From the NCBI RefSeq assembly GCF_006874475.1, contig NZ_VIRM01000023.1, positions 62,001 to 126,000 of the forward strand: a stretch of DNA of 64,000 bases, read 5' to 3'. The notes under the pieces are model-generated. The model had not been told where the DNA came from and did not search any database. It was given only the letters and a program-made list of their open reading frames with translations. Positions 26,001 through 33,235 of this stretch are shown piece by piece; position 1 is the stretch's first letter; the number at the start of each line of letters is the position of its first letter. A program made the translations under genes and the position numbers. The DNA comes from Microbispora hainanensis (lineage in GTDB: Bacteria; Actinomycetota; Actinomycetes; Streptosporangiales; Streptosporangiaceae).

Positions 26001-26413
26001 CGGAGCCAGGGCACGTCGCCGAACTCCTCGTACGGCGTGCCGCGCCACAGGGCCAGGGCGCGTTCCGGCTCGCCGGCCTGGGACAGACGGACGAACTCGT
26101 CGGCGTCCACCTCGTGCGGCCCGAGCGCGTACCCGGGTGGGCGGCTGAGCAGCACGGACGAGGGCGTGCGCGGAGCGCGGCCGGGTTCGAGCACCCGGCG
26201 CAGGTTGGAGATGTAGCTGTGCAACGTGCTCTGGGCGCGCGGCGGCGGCGCGCCGTCGTACAGGTCGTCGAGGATCGCGTCCACCGACACGGTCGCGCCC
26301 CTGGAGATCAGCAGGCGGGCCACCAGCAGCCGGGGCCGCGGCCCGCCGAGGTCGACGGGAACGCCGTCGACGTACGCCTCGACCGGGCCGAGCACCCGGA
26401 ACATGACCGCCAT
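23033..26413 (-). CDS. SARP/AfsR-type regulator with ATPase domain
   Basis: 1126 aa. Order: OmpR-like winged-helix DNA-binding domain (residues 5-95, with SYISNLRRVLEPG); bacterial transcriptional activation domain (BTAD, about 100-235, WELLARTLYALGRQADALEALR); a linker with AQPGT/AQPGT/VRPGR pentapeptides (259-273; 15-bp DNA units); then an AAA/STAND ATPase with Walker A GEPGIGKT (314-321) and Walker B LLVVIDDLQWAD, followed by a long TPR-like helical region. No LuxR HTH is present at the C-terminus. This architecture activates antibiotic or other accessory gene sets, but no biosynthetic cluster lies in the window. Confidence 0.92.
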   Translation of the reverse strand: MAVMFRVLGPVEAYVDGVPVDLGGPRPRLLVARLLISRGATVSVDAILDDLYDGAPPPRAQSTLHSYISNLRRVLEPGRAPRTPSSVLLSRPPGYALGPHEVDADEFVRLSQAGEPERALALWRGTPYEEFGDVPWLRPEIERLAEAHLVTRERLLAGRVGDPHVVGELETLVAAHPLREGLWELLARTLYALGRQADALEALRTARGHLADELGLDPGPALRRLEEAILAQDPALDAPVRQQASVRTAPAEAALAETAQPGTAQPGTVRPGRPERRAVGRGTQVDRLDELARDVVQAARGVAQRGPGIAVLSGEPGIGKTWLAEAFAERRAAEGWLVAWGRCHETSGAPALWPWQQVVRGLAAQVPPSPAQAAALRVLLGDAAPQDDAATGAGRPSEASEARFRLHQATAAYLQTVAADQPLLVVIDDLQWADTGSLGLLSDLALLLRGAVAVVITVRSGDGPAAVHDTLGLLGRHDALRLPLAGLDPEAVAELSGLRDAASVAALAERTRGNPLFIRETLRLAEDQGIDRALTGVPEGLADVLRRRLLDLPARHRPAVDAAAVLGTGADRWLLAEVVANAWDTPDTSDTSDADGNVDVDEALDAATALRVLGEDLRFTHDLVRETVYADIPPRRRAGLHLAALRALELRPGADLALLARHAMAAGPAAVADAVRWASATAGQAAGRHAYEDAAQWWRRAVEAHGTLPGADPHEHVELLLRLVRAQLAAGHGFEARQTRAEAVLAADRSGDPLLAARALTSLDAPGLWKFYTYGDVELHTVRRIEDALAALPEGDSELRCRLLGCLGMERYDGSNDPRCDTATAEALAMARRLVASGEAGPELLAITLNARYLGVQLLERMAELDAIGEELTRLGLPGFELLGHMIRERTRIDLFDVAGADRAAERAGVLVERLDLPWPRFQHLIWTGTRRLLDGDFEGAGNAYAAAAEAGERLNLWHTSATLSSALLARHFTMRDFEGADELMTHYSPFPAHQQVMGLLIADSRGDRTAAEAAREQGWHALPRDFGELPGLCLLGEAQIVADDREACAVTYRRLLPYEDRIAFGAGTFCAGPVGYYLGRMAHLGGAARPEAARAHLDTAAKRCAAAGLTWWAARIAAEREAVRG

Positions 26414-26497
26414 GCCGGGATTGTGCCACGATCATCGGCCGGCACTGAGCCCGCGGACGGTGCGCGCCGCTGCCCCTCCACACGCGGCATCCGCTTT

Positions 26498-27817
26498 TCA
26501 GGCGCCCAGCACCCCGGGCACGGCCTCGCAGAGGTGGGCGACGCTCGCGGCGGCGGCCTCCATGGCCCGCCCGACCGGCCCGGTGAGCACGCCGTCGCGC
26601 TTCACGACAACGCCGTCGCAGACGACCGTACGGACCAGCCCGGGGTGGCCGGCGAGGACGACGGCGGCGCGCGGGTCGAGCATCGGGGCCATGGCGGGGG
26701 TGCCGGCGTCGACCACGATGAGGTCGGCGCGCTTGCCGGGTGTGAGGCTGCCGGTGACGGCCGACAGCCCCGCCACCGCGGCGCCGTCGGCGGTGACCAT
26801 CCGCAGCAGGCCGGCGGCGGTCAGCGGCGCCGGGTCCTGCGTGAACCTGTGGTGCGCCAGAGCCGCCCGCATCTGCGTGAACATGTCTCCCGAGGTGGCG
26901 ACCTCGGTGTCGGTGCTGAGGCCGGTGACGAGGCCCGCCCGCAGGAGACGGCCGGTCGCCGGTGTGCCGAGCCCGGGCAGGGTCATCTCGATGAACGGCG
27001 ACACGCTCGCGGTCGCGCCCGCGTCCGCGGCGGCCTTCAGCTCGTCGTCGCCGGTCGCGCTCGCGTGCACCAGGGTGATCGTCTCGTCGAGCAGGCCCTC
27101 GTCGTGCAGCCACCCGACGCTGCCGGCCTTGTCGGCCGAGCCGATGTGCATGGTGGCCCGCAGGCCGAGCTCCCGCGCGAGCAGCAGGTCGCGCCGGGCG
27201 GCGGAGGGGGCCGACATCTCGGGGCCGCGCGCCGCCAGGGCCATCGTCACGCGGGCGGTGTCGTCGCGGAGCACGTCCCTGACCCGGCGGACGTCCGCGG
27301 GGAGCTCCGCGTCGCTGTGGTCGCCCACCCAGGTCAGCGGGTCGATCTGCGGCCAGCCGTAGGCGAGGACGCCCCGGATGCCGCTGTCGCGCAGCGCGGC
27401 CACGGCGGCGTCGCTGTGCTCGGGGGTGTTCTGGATGTGGGACCAGTCGACGAGCGTGGTGATCCCGGCCTCGAGTGCGCCGAGCGCGCCGAGCAGGGTG
27501 CCCGCGTAGACGTCCTCGGGCCGGAAGTTCGGCCCGAGCTGGAGGAACGCGGCCCCGAGGTAGTCCATCAGGCTCCAGTCCAGCCCGATGTGGCGCAGCG
27601 AGGACTGCCAGGTGTGGCGGTGGGTGTCGACCAGGCCCGGCATCACCACGCAGCCGGAGGCGTCCACGACCTCCGCCTCCGGGGACGCTTCGGCGGCGGG
27701 GCCGACCGACACGATCACGCCGTCGCGGACGACGACGTCTGCGGGGCCGTCCGGCACCGCCGGGTCCATGCCGATCACGTGACCGCCGGTCACGATGAGG
27801 TCGTTGCTGAGAGGCAT
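26498..27817 (-). CDS. amidohydrolase, TrzA/SAH-deaminase-like
   Basis: 439-aa metal-dependent hydrolase of the amidohydrolase superfamily (subtype of chlorohydrolases, guanine/SAH/5'-MTA deaminases). The N-terminal beta domain is followed by the metal motif VDTHRHTWQSSLRH (HxH), VHASAT (His), a late STDTEVATSGD (Asp ligand), and a C-terminal LTPGKRADLIVVD return to the beta domain. It probably deaminates a purine, pyrimidine or triazine-like compound in the cytoplasm. The ATG at 27817 has AAGGAG upstream. It is the last gene of a DUF3311-symporter-amidohydrolase set, so its substrate may be imported by the symporter (inferred). Confidence 0.9.
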   Translation of the reverse strand: MPLSNDLIVTGGHVIGMDPAVPDGPADVVVRDGVIVSVGPAAEASPEAEVVDASGCVVMPGLVDTHRHTWQSSLRHIGLDWSLMDYLGAAFLQLGPNFRPEDVYAGTLLGALGALEAGITTLVDWSHIQNTPEHSDAAVAALRDSGIRGVLAYGWPQIDPLTWVGDHSDAELPADVRRVRDVLRDDTARVTMALAARGPEMSAPSAARRDLLLARELGLRATMHIGSADKAGSVGWLHDEGLLDETITLVHASATGDDELKAAADAGATASVSPFIEMTLPGLGTPATGRLLRAGLVTGLSTDTEVATSGDMFTQMRAALAHHRFTQDPAPLTAAGLLRMVTADGAAVAGLSAVTGSLTPGKRADLIVVDAGTPAMAPMLDPRAAVVLAGHPGLVRTVVCDGVVVKRDGVLTGPVGRAMEAAAASVAHLCEAVPGVLGA

Positions 27818-27866
27818 CCTTGGCTCCTTGGTCGTTCGAGGTGATGCCTCTTTGTCCCACCGCATG

Positions 27867-27917
27867 CTTGTGGCCGACTCCACGCGGCGCGCGCCGCCGC
27901 GTGAAGCCGGCCACAAG
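27867..27917 (-). promoter_or_regulatory. 23-bp stem-loop between symporter and amidohydrolase
   Basis: Inverted repeat with arms 27867-27889 and 27895-27917 and a 5-base loop. The two mismatches are A/C pairs on the plus strand, which become G-U wobbles on the minus strand, so the RNA of the minus-strand operon folds without any gap. It sits 50 bp upstream of the amidohydrolase start. Terminator, attenuator or mRNA-stability element. Confidence 0.7.
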
Positions 27918-27987
27918 TCCGTACGGAGCCCGATCAGGCGGGGCCCCGATCAGGCGCCAGATCAGGAGGTCACGGTGCTGGGGGACC

Positions 27988-29574
27988 TCAGGAAGCGGGC
28001 GCCGTCGTCTCCAGTTCGTGGACGCGCGGGTCGCCCTGGTCGGCGAAGTAGTCCTCCGGCTTGGTGGCGTCCGGGCCGTCGGCGCTCTTGAGCGCGCGGG
28101 CCACGAAGGTCCCGAGCACGGCGACGACCAGGTTGACGATCAGCGCGAGGAACCCGGCGTACACGGTGATCTTGGTGTCGAACCCGAGCTGCGACAGCGG
28201 GAAGGCCGAGCCGCCGAAGTGCTCGTGGTTGGTGGCCGGGTTGGAGATGTTGTACAGCAGCAGCATCCCGGCCGCCATGCCGCCCGCCCAGCCCGCGATG
28301 AGGCCGCCCCGGTGGAACCACCGGGTGTAGAGGCCGAGGCCCACCGACGGGAGCGTCTGCAGGATGATCACGCCGCCGATGAGCTGCAGGTCGATCGAGA
28401 ACTGCGGGTCGATGAGCAGGATGCACAGCACCGCGCCGACCTTCACGGCCAGCGACGCGATCTTGCTGACCCTGGCCTCCTGGGCCGCGTCGGCGTCCCG
28501 GTTGATGTACTCCTTGTAGACGTTGCGGGCGAACAGGTTGGCCGCGGCGATCGACATGATCGCGGCGGGCACGAGCGCGCCGATGCCGACGGCGGCGAAG
28601 GCGACCCCGGCGAACCAGTCGGGGAAGACGTTGTCGAACAGCTGCGGGACGATCGTGTTGTTGTCCTTGCCGATCGGCGTGACCCCGGCCGCGATCGCCA
28701 TGTAGCCGAGCAGCGCGATCAGGCCGAGCAGCAGGCTGTAGGCCGGCAGGGCCGACATGTTCCGCTTGATGACGTTGCGGTTCCGCGACGCGAGGATGCC
28801 GGTGACGCTGTGCGGATAGAGGAACAGCGCCAGCGCCGAGCCGAACGCGAGCGTGATGTACTGGAGCTGGTTGTTGGCGTTGAGCGTGATGCCGCCGCTG
28901 CCCGCGCGGTCGAACTTCGCCTTCGCGGCGTCGAAGATCGAGTCCCAGCCGCCGAGCTTGGCCGGGATGTAGACGATCGCGACCAGGATCACCAGGTAGA
29001 TCAGCGAGTCCTTGACGAACGCGATGAGCGCGGGGGCCCGCAGCCCCGACTGGTAGGTGTAGGCCGCGAGGATCGCGAACGCGATGATCAGCGGCAGGTC
29101 GCCGGTCAGCCCCATCGTCTTGAGCACCGCCTCGATGCCGACGAGCTGCAGCGCGATGTACGGCATGGTCGCGACGATGCCGGTGATGGCCACCAGCAGC
29201 GCCAGCGTGGGGGAGCCGAAGCGTACGCGGACGAAGTCGGCCGGAGTGACGAGGTTGTGCACGTGCGAGACCGACCACAGCCGGACCAGCACGAGCATCA
29301 CCATCGGGTAGACGATCACCGTGTACGGCACGGCGTAGAACCCCATGGCGCCCGCGCCGAAGATCAGGGCGGGCACGGCCACGAAGGTGTAGGCCGTGTA
29401 GAGGTCGCCGCCGATCAGGAACCAGGTGATCCAGCTGCCGAAACTGCGCCCGCCGAGGCCCCACTCGTCCAGGCTGGCGAGGTCGCTGGGGCGGCGCCAG
29501 CGGGCCGCGAAGAAGCCCATGCCGCTGACGGCCAGGAACAGGAGCGTGAAGATGACGATCTCGGTGGTCTTCAC
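27988..29574 (-). CDS. sodium:solute symporter (SSS family)
   Basis: 528-aa LeuT-fold transporter with about 13 membrane helices. The conserved early segment DEWGLGGRSFGSWITWFLIGG, the SSS signature region in the middle (ALFLYPHSVTGILASRNRN) and a Gly-rich HRGGLIAGWAGGM near the C-terminus fit the monocarboxylate (MctP-like) branch. The GTG start overlaps the stop of the DUF3311 gene by 4 bp and has GAGGAGG upstream; the two are a known transporter pair. Likely substrates are small organic acids. Linkage to an amidohydrolase suggests a more specific nitrogenous solute (inferred). Confidence 0.93.
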   Translation of the reverse strand: MKTTEIVIFTLLFLAVSGMGFFAARWRRPSDLASLDEWGLGGRSFGSWITWFLIGGDLYTAYTFVAVPALIFGAGAMGFYAVPYTVIVYPMVMLVLVRLWSVSHVHNLVTPADFVRVRFGSPTLALLVAITGIVATMPYIALQLVGIEAVLKTMGLTGDLPLIIAFAILAAYTYQSGLRAPALIAFVKDSLIYLVILVAIVYIPAKLGGWDSIFDAAKAKFDRAGSGGITLNANNQLQYITLAFGSALALFLYPHSVTGILASRNRNVIKRNMSALPAYSLLLGLIALLGYMAIAAGVTPIGKDNNTIVPQLFDNVFPDWFAGVAFAAVGIGALVPAAIMSIAAANLFARNVYKEYINRDADAAQEARVSKIASLAVKVGAVLCILLIDPQFSIDLQLIGGVIILQTLPSVGLGLYTRWFHRGGLIAGWAGGMAAGMLLLYNISNPATNHEHFGGSAFPLSQLGFDTKITVYAGFLALIVNLVVAVLGTFVARALKSADGPDATKPEDYFADQGDPRVHELETTAPAS

Positions 29575-29792
29575 CGGCTCCTCCTCGTGGCGCGGTAGAC
29601 GAGGGTGGTGGAGCTCACGCCGAGGATGATGAAGGCGAGCTGCAGCCAGTAGAACAGCGGGATGCCGAACAGACGCGGTTCCTCGGCGTTGAACAGGGGC
29701 GTGATGAGCGGGATGACGATCGGCAAGAGGAGCAGCCAGTTCAGCGGGCTCTTGTCGGGGTTTCGGCCGTGGTCGGCACGGGGGGTCGTCAC
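29571..29792 (-). CDS. DUF3311 small membrane subunit
   Basis: 73 aa with two membrane helices separated by a NAEEPRLFGIPLFYW turn, the typical DUF3311 layout. These proteins are encoded directly before SSS symporters and are thought to be an accessory subunit. The GTG start at 29792 has GGAG upstream; the stop overlaps the symporter start (GTGA). Confidence 0.9.
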   Translation of the reverse strand: MTTPRADHGRNPDKSPLNWLLLLPIVIPLITPLFNAEEPRLFGIPLFYWLQLAFIILGVSSTTLVYRATRRSR

Positions 29793-29828
29793 ACGTTCTC
29801 CAATCGGACACGGACCAGGCGTGCCCGG

Positions 29829-29861
29829 CTGATCCGCGTGACGGGCCGCCGCGCGGATCAG
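29829..29861. promoter_or_regulatory. 10-11-bp palindrome upstream of transporter operon
   Basis: Perfect inverted repeat (CTGATCCGCG / CGCGGATCAG, 13-bp spacer; one further outer pair) 37 bp before the DUF3311 start. It could be an operator for a dimeric regulator of the transporter operon, or a 5'-UTR hairpin. The rest of 29793-30030 shows nothing recognisable apart from the AAGGAGG of the next gene. Confidence 0.5.
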
Positions 29862-30030
29862 CGGGACGGTTATCGGCGGCAGCGTAAGGACGCACAGGTA
29901 ACAGGGACATCACTGATCGCCGAACGGTCGTGTTGGCGCGCCCAGCGACGACCGGCGCCCCTGACATTCCGATACCTGACGCTGTCTGACAGGAACGGGC
30001 GCTAACGTCCCATCGGAAGGAGGCGATCAG

Positions 30031-30366
30031 ATGTGCTACGTGGCGCTGTTGCGCGGCATCAACGTCAACCCCGCCACCACGCTGGCGATGGGCGATCTCA
30101 GGGCCCTGCTGACACGTCTCGGGTATGGCGGCGTGCGCACCCACCTGCGCAGCGGGAACGCCCTGTTCACCGCCGCAGGGGACGCCGATTCGATCGCCGC
30201 CGCGATCGAGCGGGAGCTCTACGTCTACTTCCCCGACGGCCTGCGGCGGCCCAAGCTGCCGCCTCTCCTGGAGAAGCACTCGACGGGCCCGGCCACCATG
30301 CGCAACTGGAACACCGTCACCCGCCTGCTCGCGCTCGCCGAGGACCGCGAGGAAATATCCGGATGA
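30031..30366 (+). CDS. DUF1697 protein with internal deletion
   Basis: 111 aa. The N-terminal CYVALLRGINVNP and the YGGVRTHLRSGNALF block, and the C-terminal VYFPDGLRRPKL and ATMRNWNTVTRLL blocks, are the hallmark ends of DUF1697 proteins, which are usually ~175-180 aa. Here the central ~65-70 residues are missing: an AAIERELY end is joined directly to VYFPDGL. The reading frame and a strong AAGGAGG ribosome site are intact, so a short protein may still be made, but it is probably a remnant. Confidence 0.75.
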   Translation: MCYVALLRGINVNPATTLAMGDLRALLTRLGYGGVRTHLRSGNALFTAAGDADSIAAAIERELYVYFPDGLRRPKLPPLLEKHSTGPATMRNWNTVTRLLALAEDREEISG

Positions 30367-30390
30367 CCGGGGCCGAGTCGGCACGCCACC

Positions 30391-31051
30391 ATGAGGGCGA
30401 TGACGACGCCGAACCTGCCCTACCGCTGGAACCTCATCAGGCCCGACCCGCTCGGCACCCTTCTCGACGGCCGTTCCGAGCCCGCCCTGCCCTATCTGGA
30501 CGACCTGGTCGAGTGTGGCGCGAAGGTCCTGGCCCGCAGCGGGGATACACCTTCACCCGTCTCTACGAGCTCCTGCGCGACTGGATCGAAGAGGAGCGCG
30601 AGGCGTGGGACGTGATCCGGCTGAAGCTGCGCTTTCTCGGTATCACCGAACGAGGGAAGACCAGCCCGAAGACGTGGCGCTGGTGGCAGGACTGCGCCTG
30701 GACGGCGGACCTGCCGCGCAGCGCGGTCACCAACGTCTCCGTCGGCCGCTTTTTCTGGTTCTACCTGGGGACCACCAGAAGAAGCTGACGCCGTCCTTCC
30801 GCCCCACCCGCTGGACCGACGAGACCGTGGCCCGGCCCCGTCACGACGAGAAGACCCTGGACGCGTTGGCCGAAGCCGTCGCCGTCGTCGGGCGCGGGCG
30901 AACCCCGGAGGTCCGCACCGCGCTCGCCCGCGTCATGGCGCGGGAGCCGTCCTTCGCGGAACCGTGGCTGCGCTCGCTCGCCCTCGAACTCCGGCACGGC
31001 TCGCCGTCGCGGCGCCACGCCGTACGGCGGAGCTCACGCGGGACCCAGTAA
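30391..31051 (+). pseudogene. frameshifted gene of unknown function
   Basis: Coding sequence spread over three frames. It starts at an ATG (LPYRWNLIRPDPLGTLLDG, then LDDLVECGAKVLARSG), shifts at about 30545 into YTFTRLYELLRDWIEEEREAWDVI and ITERGKTSPKTWRWWQ, then shifts again at about 30775 into KKLTPSFRPTRWTDETVARP. It ends at 31051, 13 bp before the ABC-F gene. The first junction may also hide a deletion. The pieces look like one conserved actinobacterial hypothetical protein family whose name I cannot give. Confidence 0.7.
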
Positions 31052-31064
31052 GGTCGGTGTCCTG

Positions 31065-32693
31065 ATGAGCGCCACTCTTGTCGCGAAGGAACTCGCCGCC
31101 GGGCACGGCGACCGCGTCCTGTTCGCGGATCTCGATCTGGTCGTCGCACCCGGGGACGTCGTGGGGCTGGTGGGGGTGAACGGCGCGGGCAAGTCGACGC
31201 TGCTGCGCCTGCTGGCCGGCCTCGCCGCCCCCGAGCACGGCAGCGTACGGCTCAGCCCGCCCACCGCCAACGTCGGGCATCTCCCGCAGGAGCCCGAACG
31301 GCGGCCCGGTGAGACCGTCGCCGCCTTCCTCGCCCGCCGCACCGGGGTCGCCGCCGCGCAGCGGGCCCTCGACGCGGCCACCGAGGCGCTCGTGAGCGGC
31401 GACCCCGGCGACGCGTACGCCGAGGCCCTCGATCGCTGGCTCGCCCTCGGCGGCGCCGACCTGGAGGAGCGGGCCGCGGAGGTGGCCGCCGACCTCGGGC
31501 TCGCGGTCGGCCTGGATCAGGAGATGACGTCGCTGTCGGGCGGCCAGGCCGCCCGGGTGGGGCTGGCCTCGCTGCTGCTCAGCCGTTATGACGTGTTCCT
31601 GCTCGACGAGCCCACCAACGACCTCGACCTCGACGGCCTGGACCGGCTCGAACGCTTCGTGACGGGTCTGCGCGCCGGCACCGTGGTCGTCAGCCACGAC
31701 CGCGAGTTCCTCGCCCGTACGGTCACCAGGGTGGTCGAGCTCGACCTGGCCCAGCAGCAGGTCCGCGCGTACGGCGGCGGCTACGACGCCTACCTGGAGG
31801 AGCGCGAGGTCGCCCGCAGGCACGCCCGCGAGCAGTATGAGGAGTACGCCGACACCAGGGCGTCGTTGGAGGCCCGCGCCCGGGCCCAGCGTGCCTGGAT
31901 GGAGAAGGGCGTCAAGAACGCGCGCCGCAAGGCCCCCGACGGCGACAAGCTCGGGCGGAAGTTCCGCACCGAGGCGACCGAGAAGCAGGCGGCCAAGGCC
32001 CGGCAGACCGAGAGACTCATCGAGCGGATGGAGGTCGTCGAGGAGCCGCGTAAGGAGTGGGAGCTGCGGATGGAGATCGCCGCCGCGCCCCGCTCCGGAG
32101 CCGTGGTCGCGACGCTGCGCGGAGCGGTCGCGCGGCGCGGCGCCTTCACGCTCGGGCCCGTCGACCTGCAGATCGACTGGGCGGACCGGGTCGCGATCAC
32201 CGGCGCGAACGGCTCGGGCAAGAGCACTCTGCTGGGCGTCCTGCTCGGCCGGATCCCCCTCGACGAGGGGACGGCGGCGCTCGGCCCCAGCGTGGTCGTC
32301 GGCGAGGTCGACCAGGCCCGCGCCCTCTTCGAAGGCGGGGAGCCGCTGCTCGACGCGTTCGGCGCGCTCGTCGACCTGCCGCCCGCCGAGGTCCGCACGC
32401 TGCTGGCCAAGTTCGGCCTGCGCGCCGACCACGTGCTCCGTCCGGCGGCCACGCTGTCGCCAGGTGAGCGTACAAGGGCGGCCCTCGCCCTCCTGCAGGC
32501 CCGCGGGGTCAACCTGCTCGTCCTGGACGAGCCCACCAACCACCTCGACCTCCCGGCGATCGAACAGCTGGAGTCGGCGCTCGCCTCCTACACCGGGACC
32601 CTGCTGCTCGTCACCCACGACCGGCGCATGCTCAAGGCGGTCCACACGACACGGCGCATCGACGTCGAGGCCGGCCGGATCCACGAAGGCTGA
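31065..32693 (+). CDS. ABC-F ATPase
   Basis: 542 aa with two nucleotide-binding domains on one chain and no membrane segment. NBD1 has Walker A GVNGAGKST and signature/Walker B LSGGQAARVGL...LLDEPTND. NBD2 has GANGSGKST and LSPGERTRAAL...LDEPTNHLD. Between them is the ~80-residue linker of charged helices (ARAQRAWMEKGVKNARRKAPDGDKL), the tRNA/ribosome-interaction domain of ABC-F proteins. It acts on translating ribosomes. It could be a housekeeping translation factor or a ribosome-protection antibiotic resistance factor; sequence alone does not decide. Confidence 0.93.
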   Translation: MSATLVAKELAAGHGDRVLFADLDLVVAPGDVVGLVGVNGAGKSTLLRLLAGLAAPEHGSVRLSPPTANVGHLPQEPERRPGETVAAFLARRTGVAAAQRALDAATEALVSGDPGDAYAEALDRWLALGGADLEERAAEVAADLGLAVGLDQEMTSLSGGQAARVGLASLLLSRYDVFLLDEPTNDLDLDGLDRLERFVTGLRAGTVVVSHDREFLARTVTRVVELDLAQQQVRAYGGGYDAYLEEREVARRHAREQYEEYADTRASLEARARAQRAWMEKGVKNARRKAPDGDKLGRKFRTEATEKQAAKARQTERLIERMEVVEEPRKEWELRMEIAAAPRSGAVVATLRGAVARRGAFTLGPVDLQIDWADRVAITGANGSGKSTLLGVLLGRIPLDEGTAALGPSVVVGEVDQARALFEGGEPLLDAFGALVDLPPAEVRTLLAKFGLRADHVLRPAATLSPGERTRAALALLQARGVNLLVLDEPTNHLDLPAIEQLESALASYTGTLLLVTHDRRMLKAVHTTRRIDVEAGRIHEG

Positions 32694-32709
32694 CCGCCCG
32701 TCCGCCGCG

Positions 32710-33201
32710 TCACGACGATCGGCCGAAGTAGCGGGCCACCACCTGCGTGTGCAGCGGGAAGGCCAGCTCCCGTGGGCCGTCGATCACCAGCCACTCGCTG
32801 GTCTCCGCGGTGGGCGCGACCGGCGGCAGGGCGTCCGCGGTCGTGCGCGGCCCGAGGCCGAAGACCAGCACGGTGCCGTCGGGCGCGCTGACCGTGTCGA
32901 ACAGCCGCACCCCGGCCGCCTCGACGGAGACGCCCGTCTCCTCGCGGAGCTCCCGGGCGGCGGCCTGCTGCCAGGACTCGCCGATGTCGACGAAGCCCCC
33001 GGGCAGGGCGAGCAGGCCGCGGTGCGGCTCGACGTCCCGGCGCACCACGAGCAGGCCGTCGTCCACCGGAAGCACCATGACCGCGACCGGCAGCGGGTTG
33101 AGATACGCGGTGCTGCCGCACTCCTGGCAGGTCCGCGGCCAGGGCAGGCCGGGCGCGTAAGCCGCTCCGCAGAAGGAGCAGTGGGAGTTCCTGATCGCCA
33201 T
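32710..33201 (-). CDS. NUDIX hydrolase with zinc ribbon
   Basis: 163 aa. An N-terminal zinc ribbon (CSFCGAAY...CQECGS) precedes the NUDIX domain with the catalytic box GGFVDIGESWQQAAARELREETGV matching GX5EX7REUXEEXGU. It would hydrolyse a nucleoside diphosphate derivative; the zinc ribbon recalls NudC-like pyrophosphatases but the protein is much shorter. It converges on the ABC-F gene (stops 17 bp apart). Confidence 0.92.
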   Translation of the reverse strand: MAIRNSHCSFCGAAYAPGLPWPRTCQECGSTAYLNPLPVAVMVLPVDDGLLVVRRDVEPHRGLLALPGGFVDIGESWQQAAARELREETGVSVEAAGVRLFDTVSAPDGTVLVFGLGPRTTADALPPVAPTAETSEWLVIDGPRELAFPLHTQVVARYFGRSS

Positions 33202-33235
33202 GATCGCGAGGGTAGCAACGGCGCCGGGAGCCGGC

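Noticed and set aside
23033..26413. SARP regulator as a sign of a nearby secondary-metabolite cluster
   Set aside because: No PKS, NRPS, terpene or RiPP biosynthetic gene is seen in the flanking DNA.
31065..32693. ABC-F gene called as an antibiotic resistance determinant
   Set aside because: Family membership alone does not separate housekeeping from resistance ABC-F proteins, and no antibiotic cluster lies nearby.
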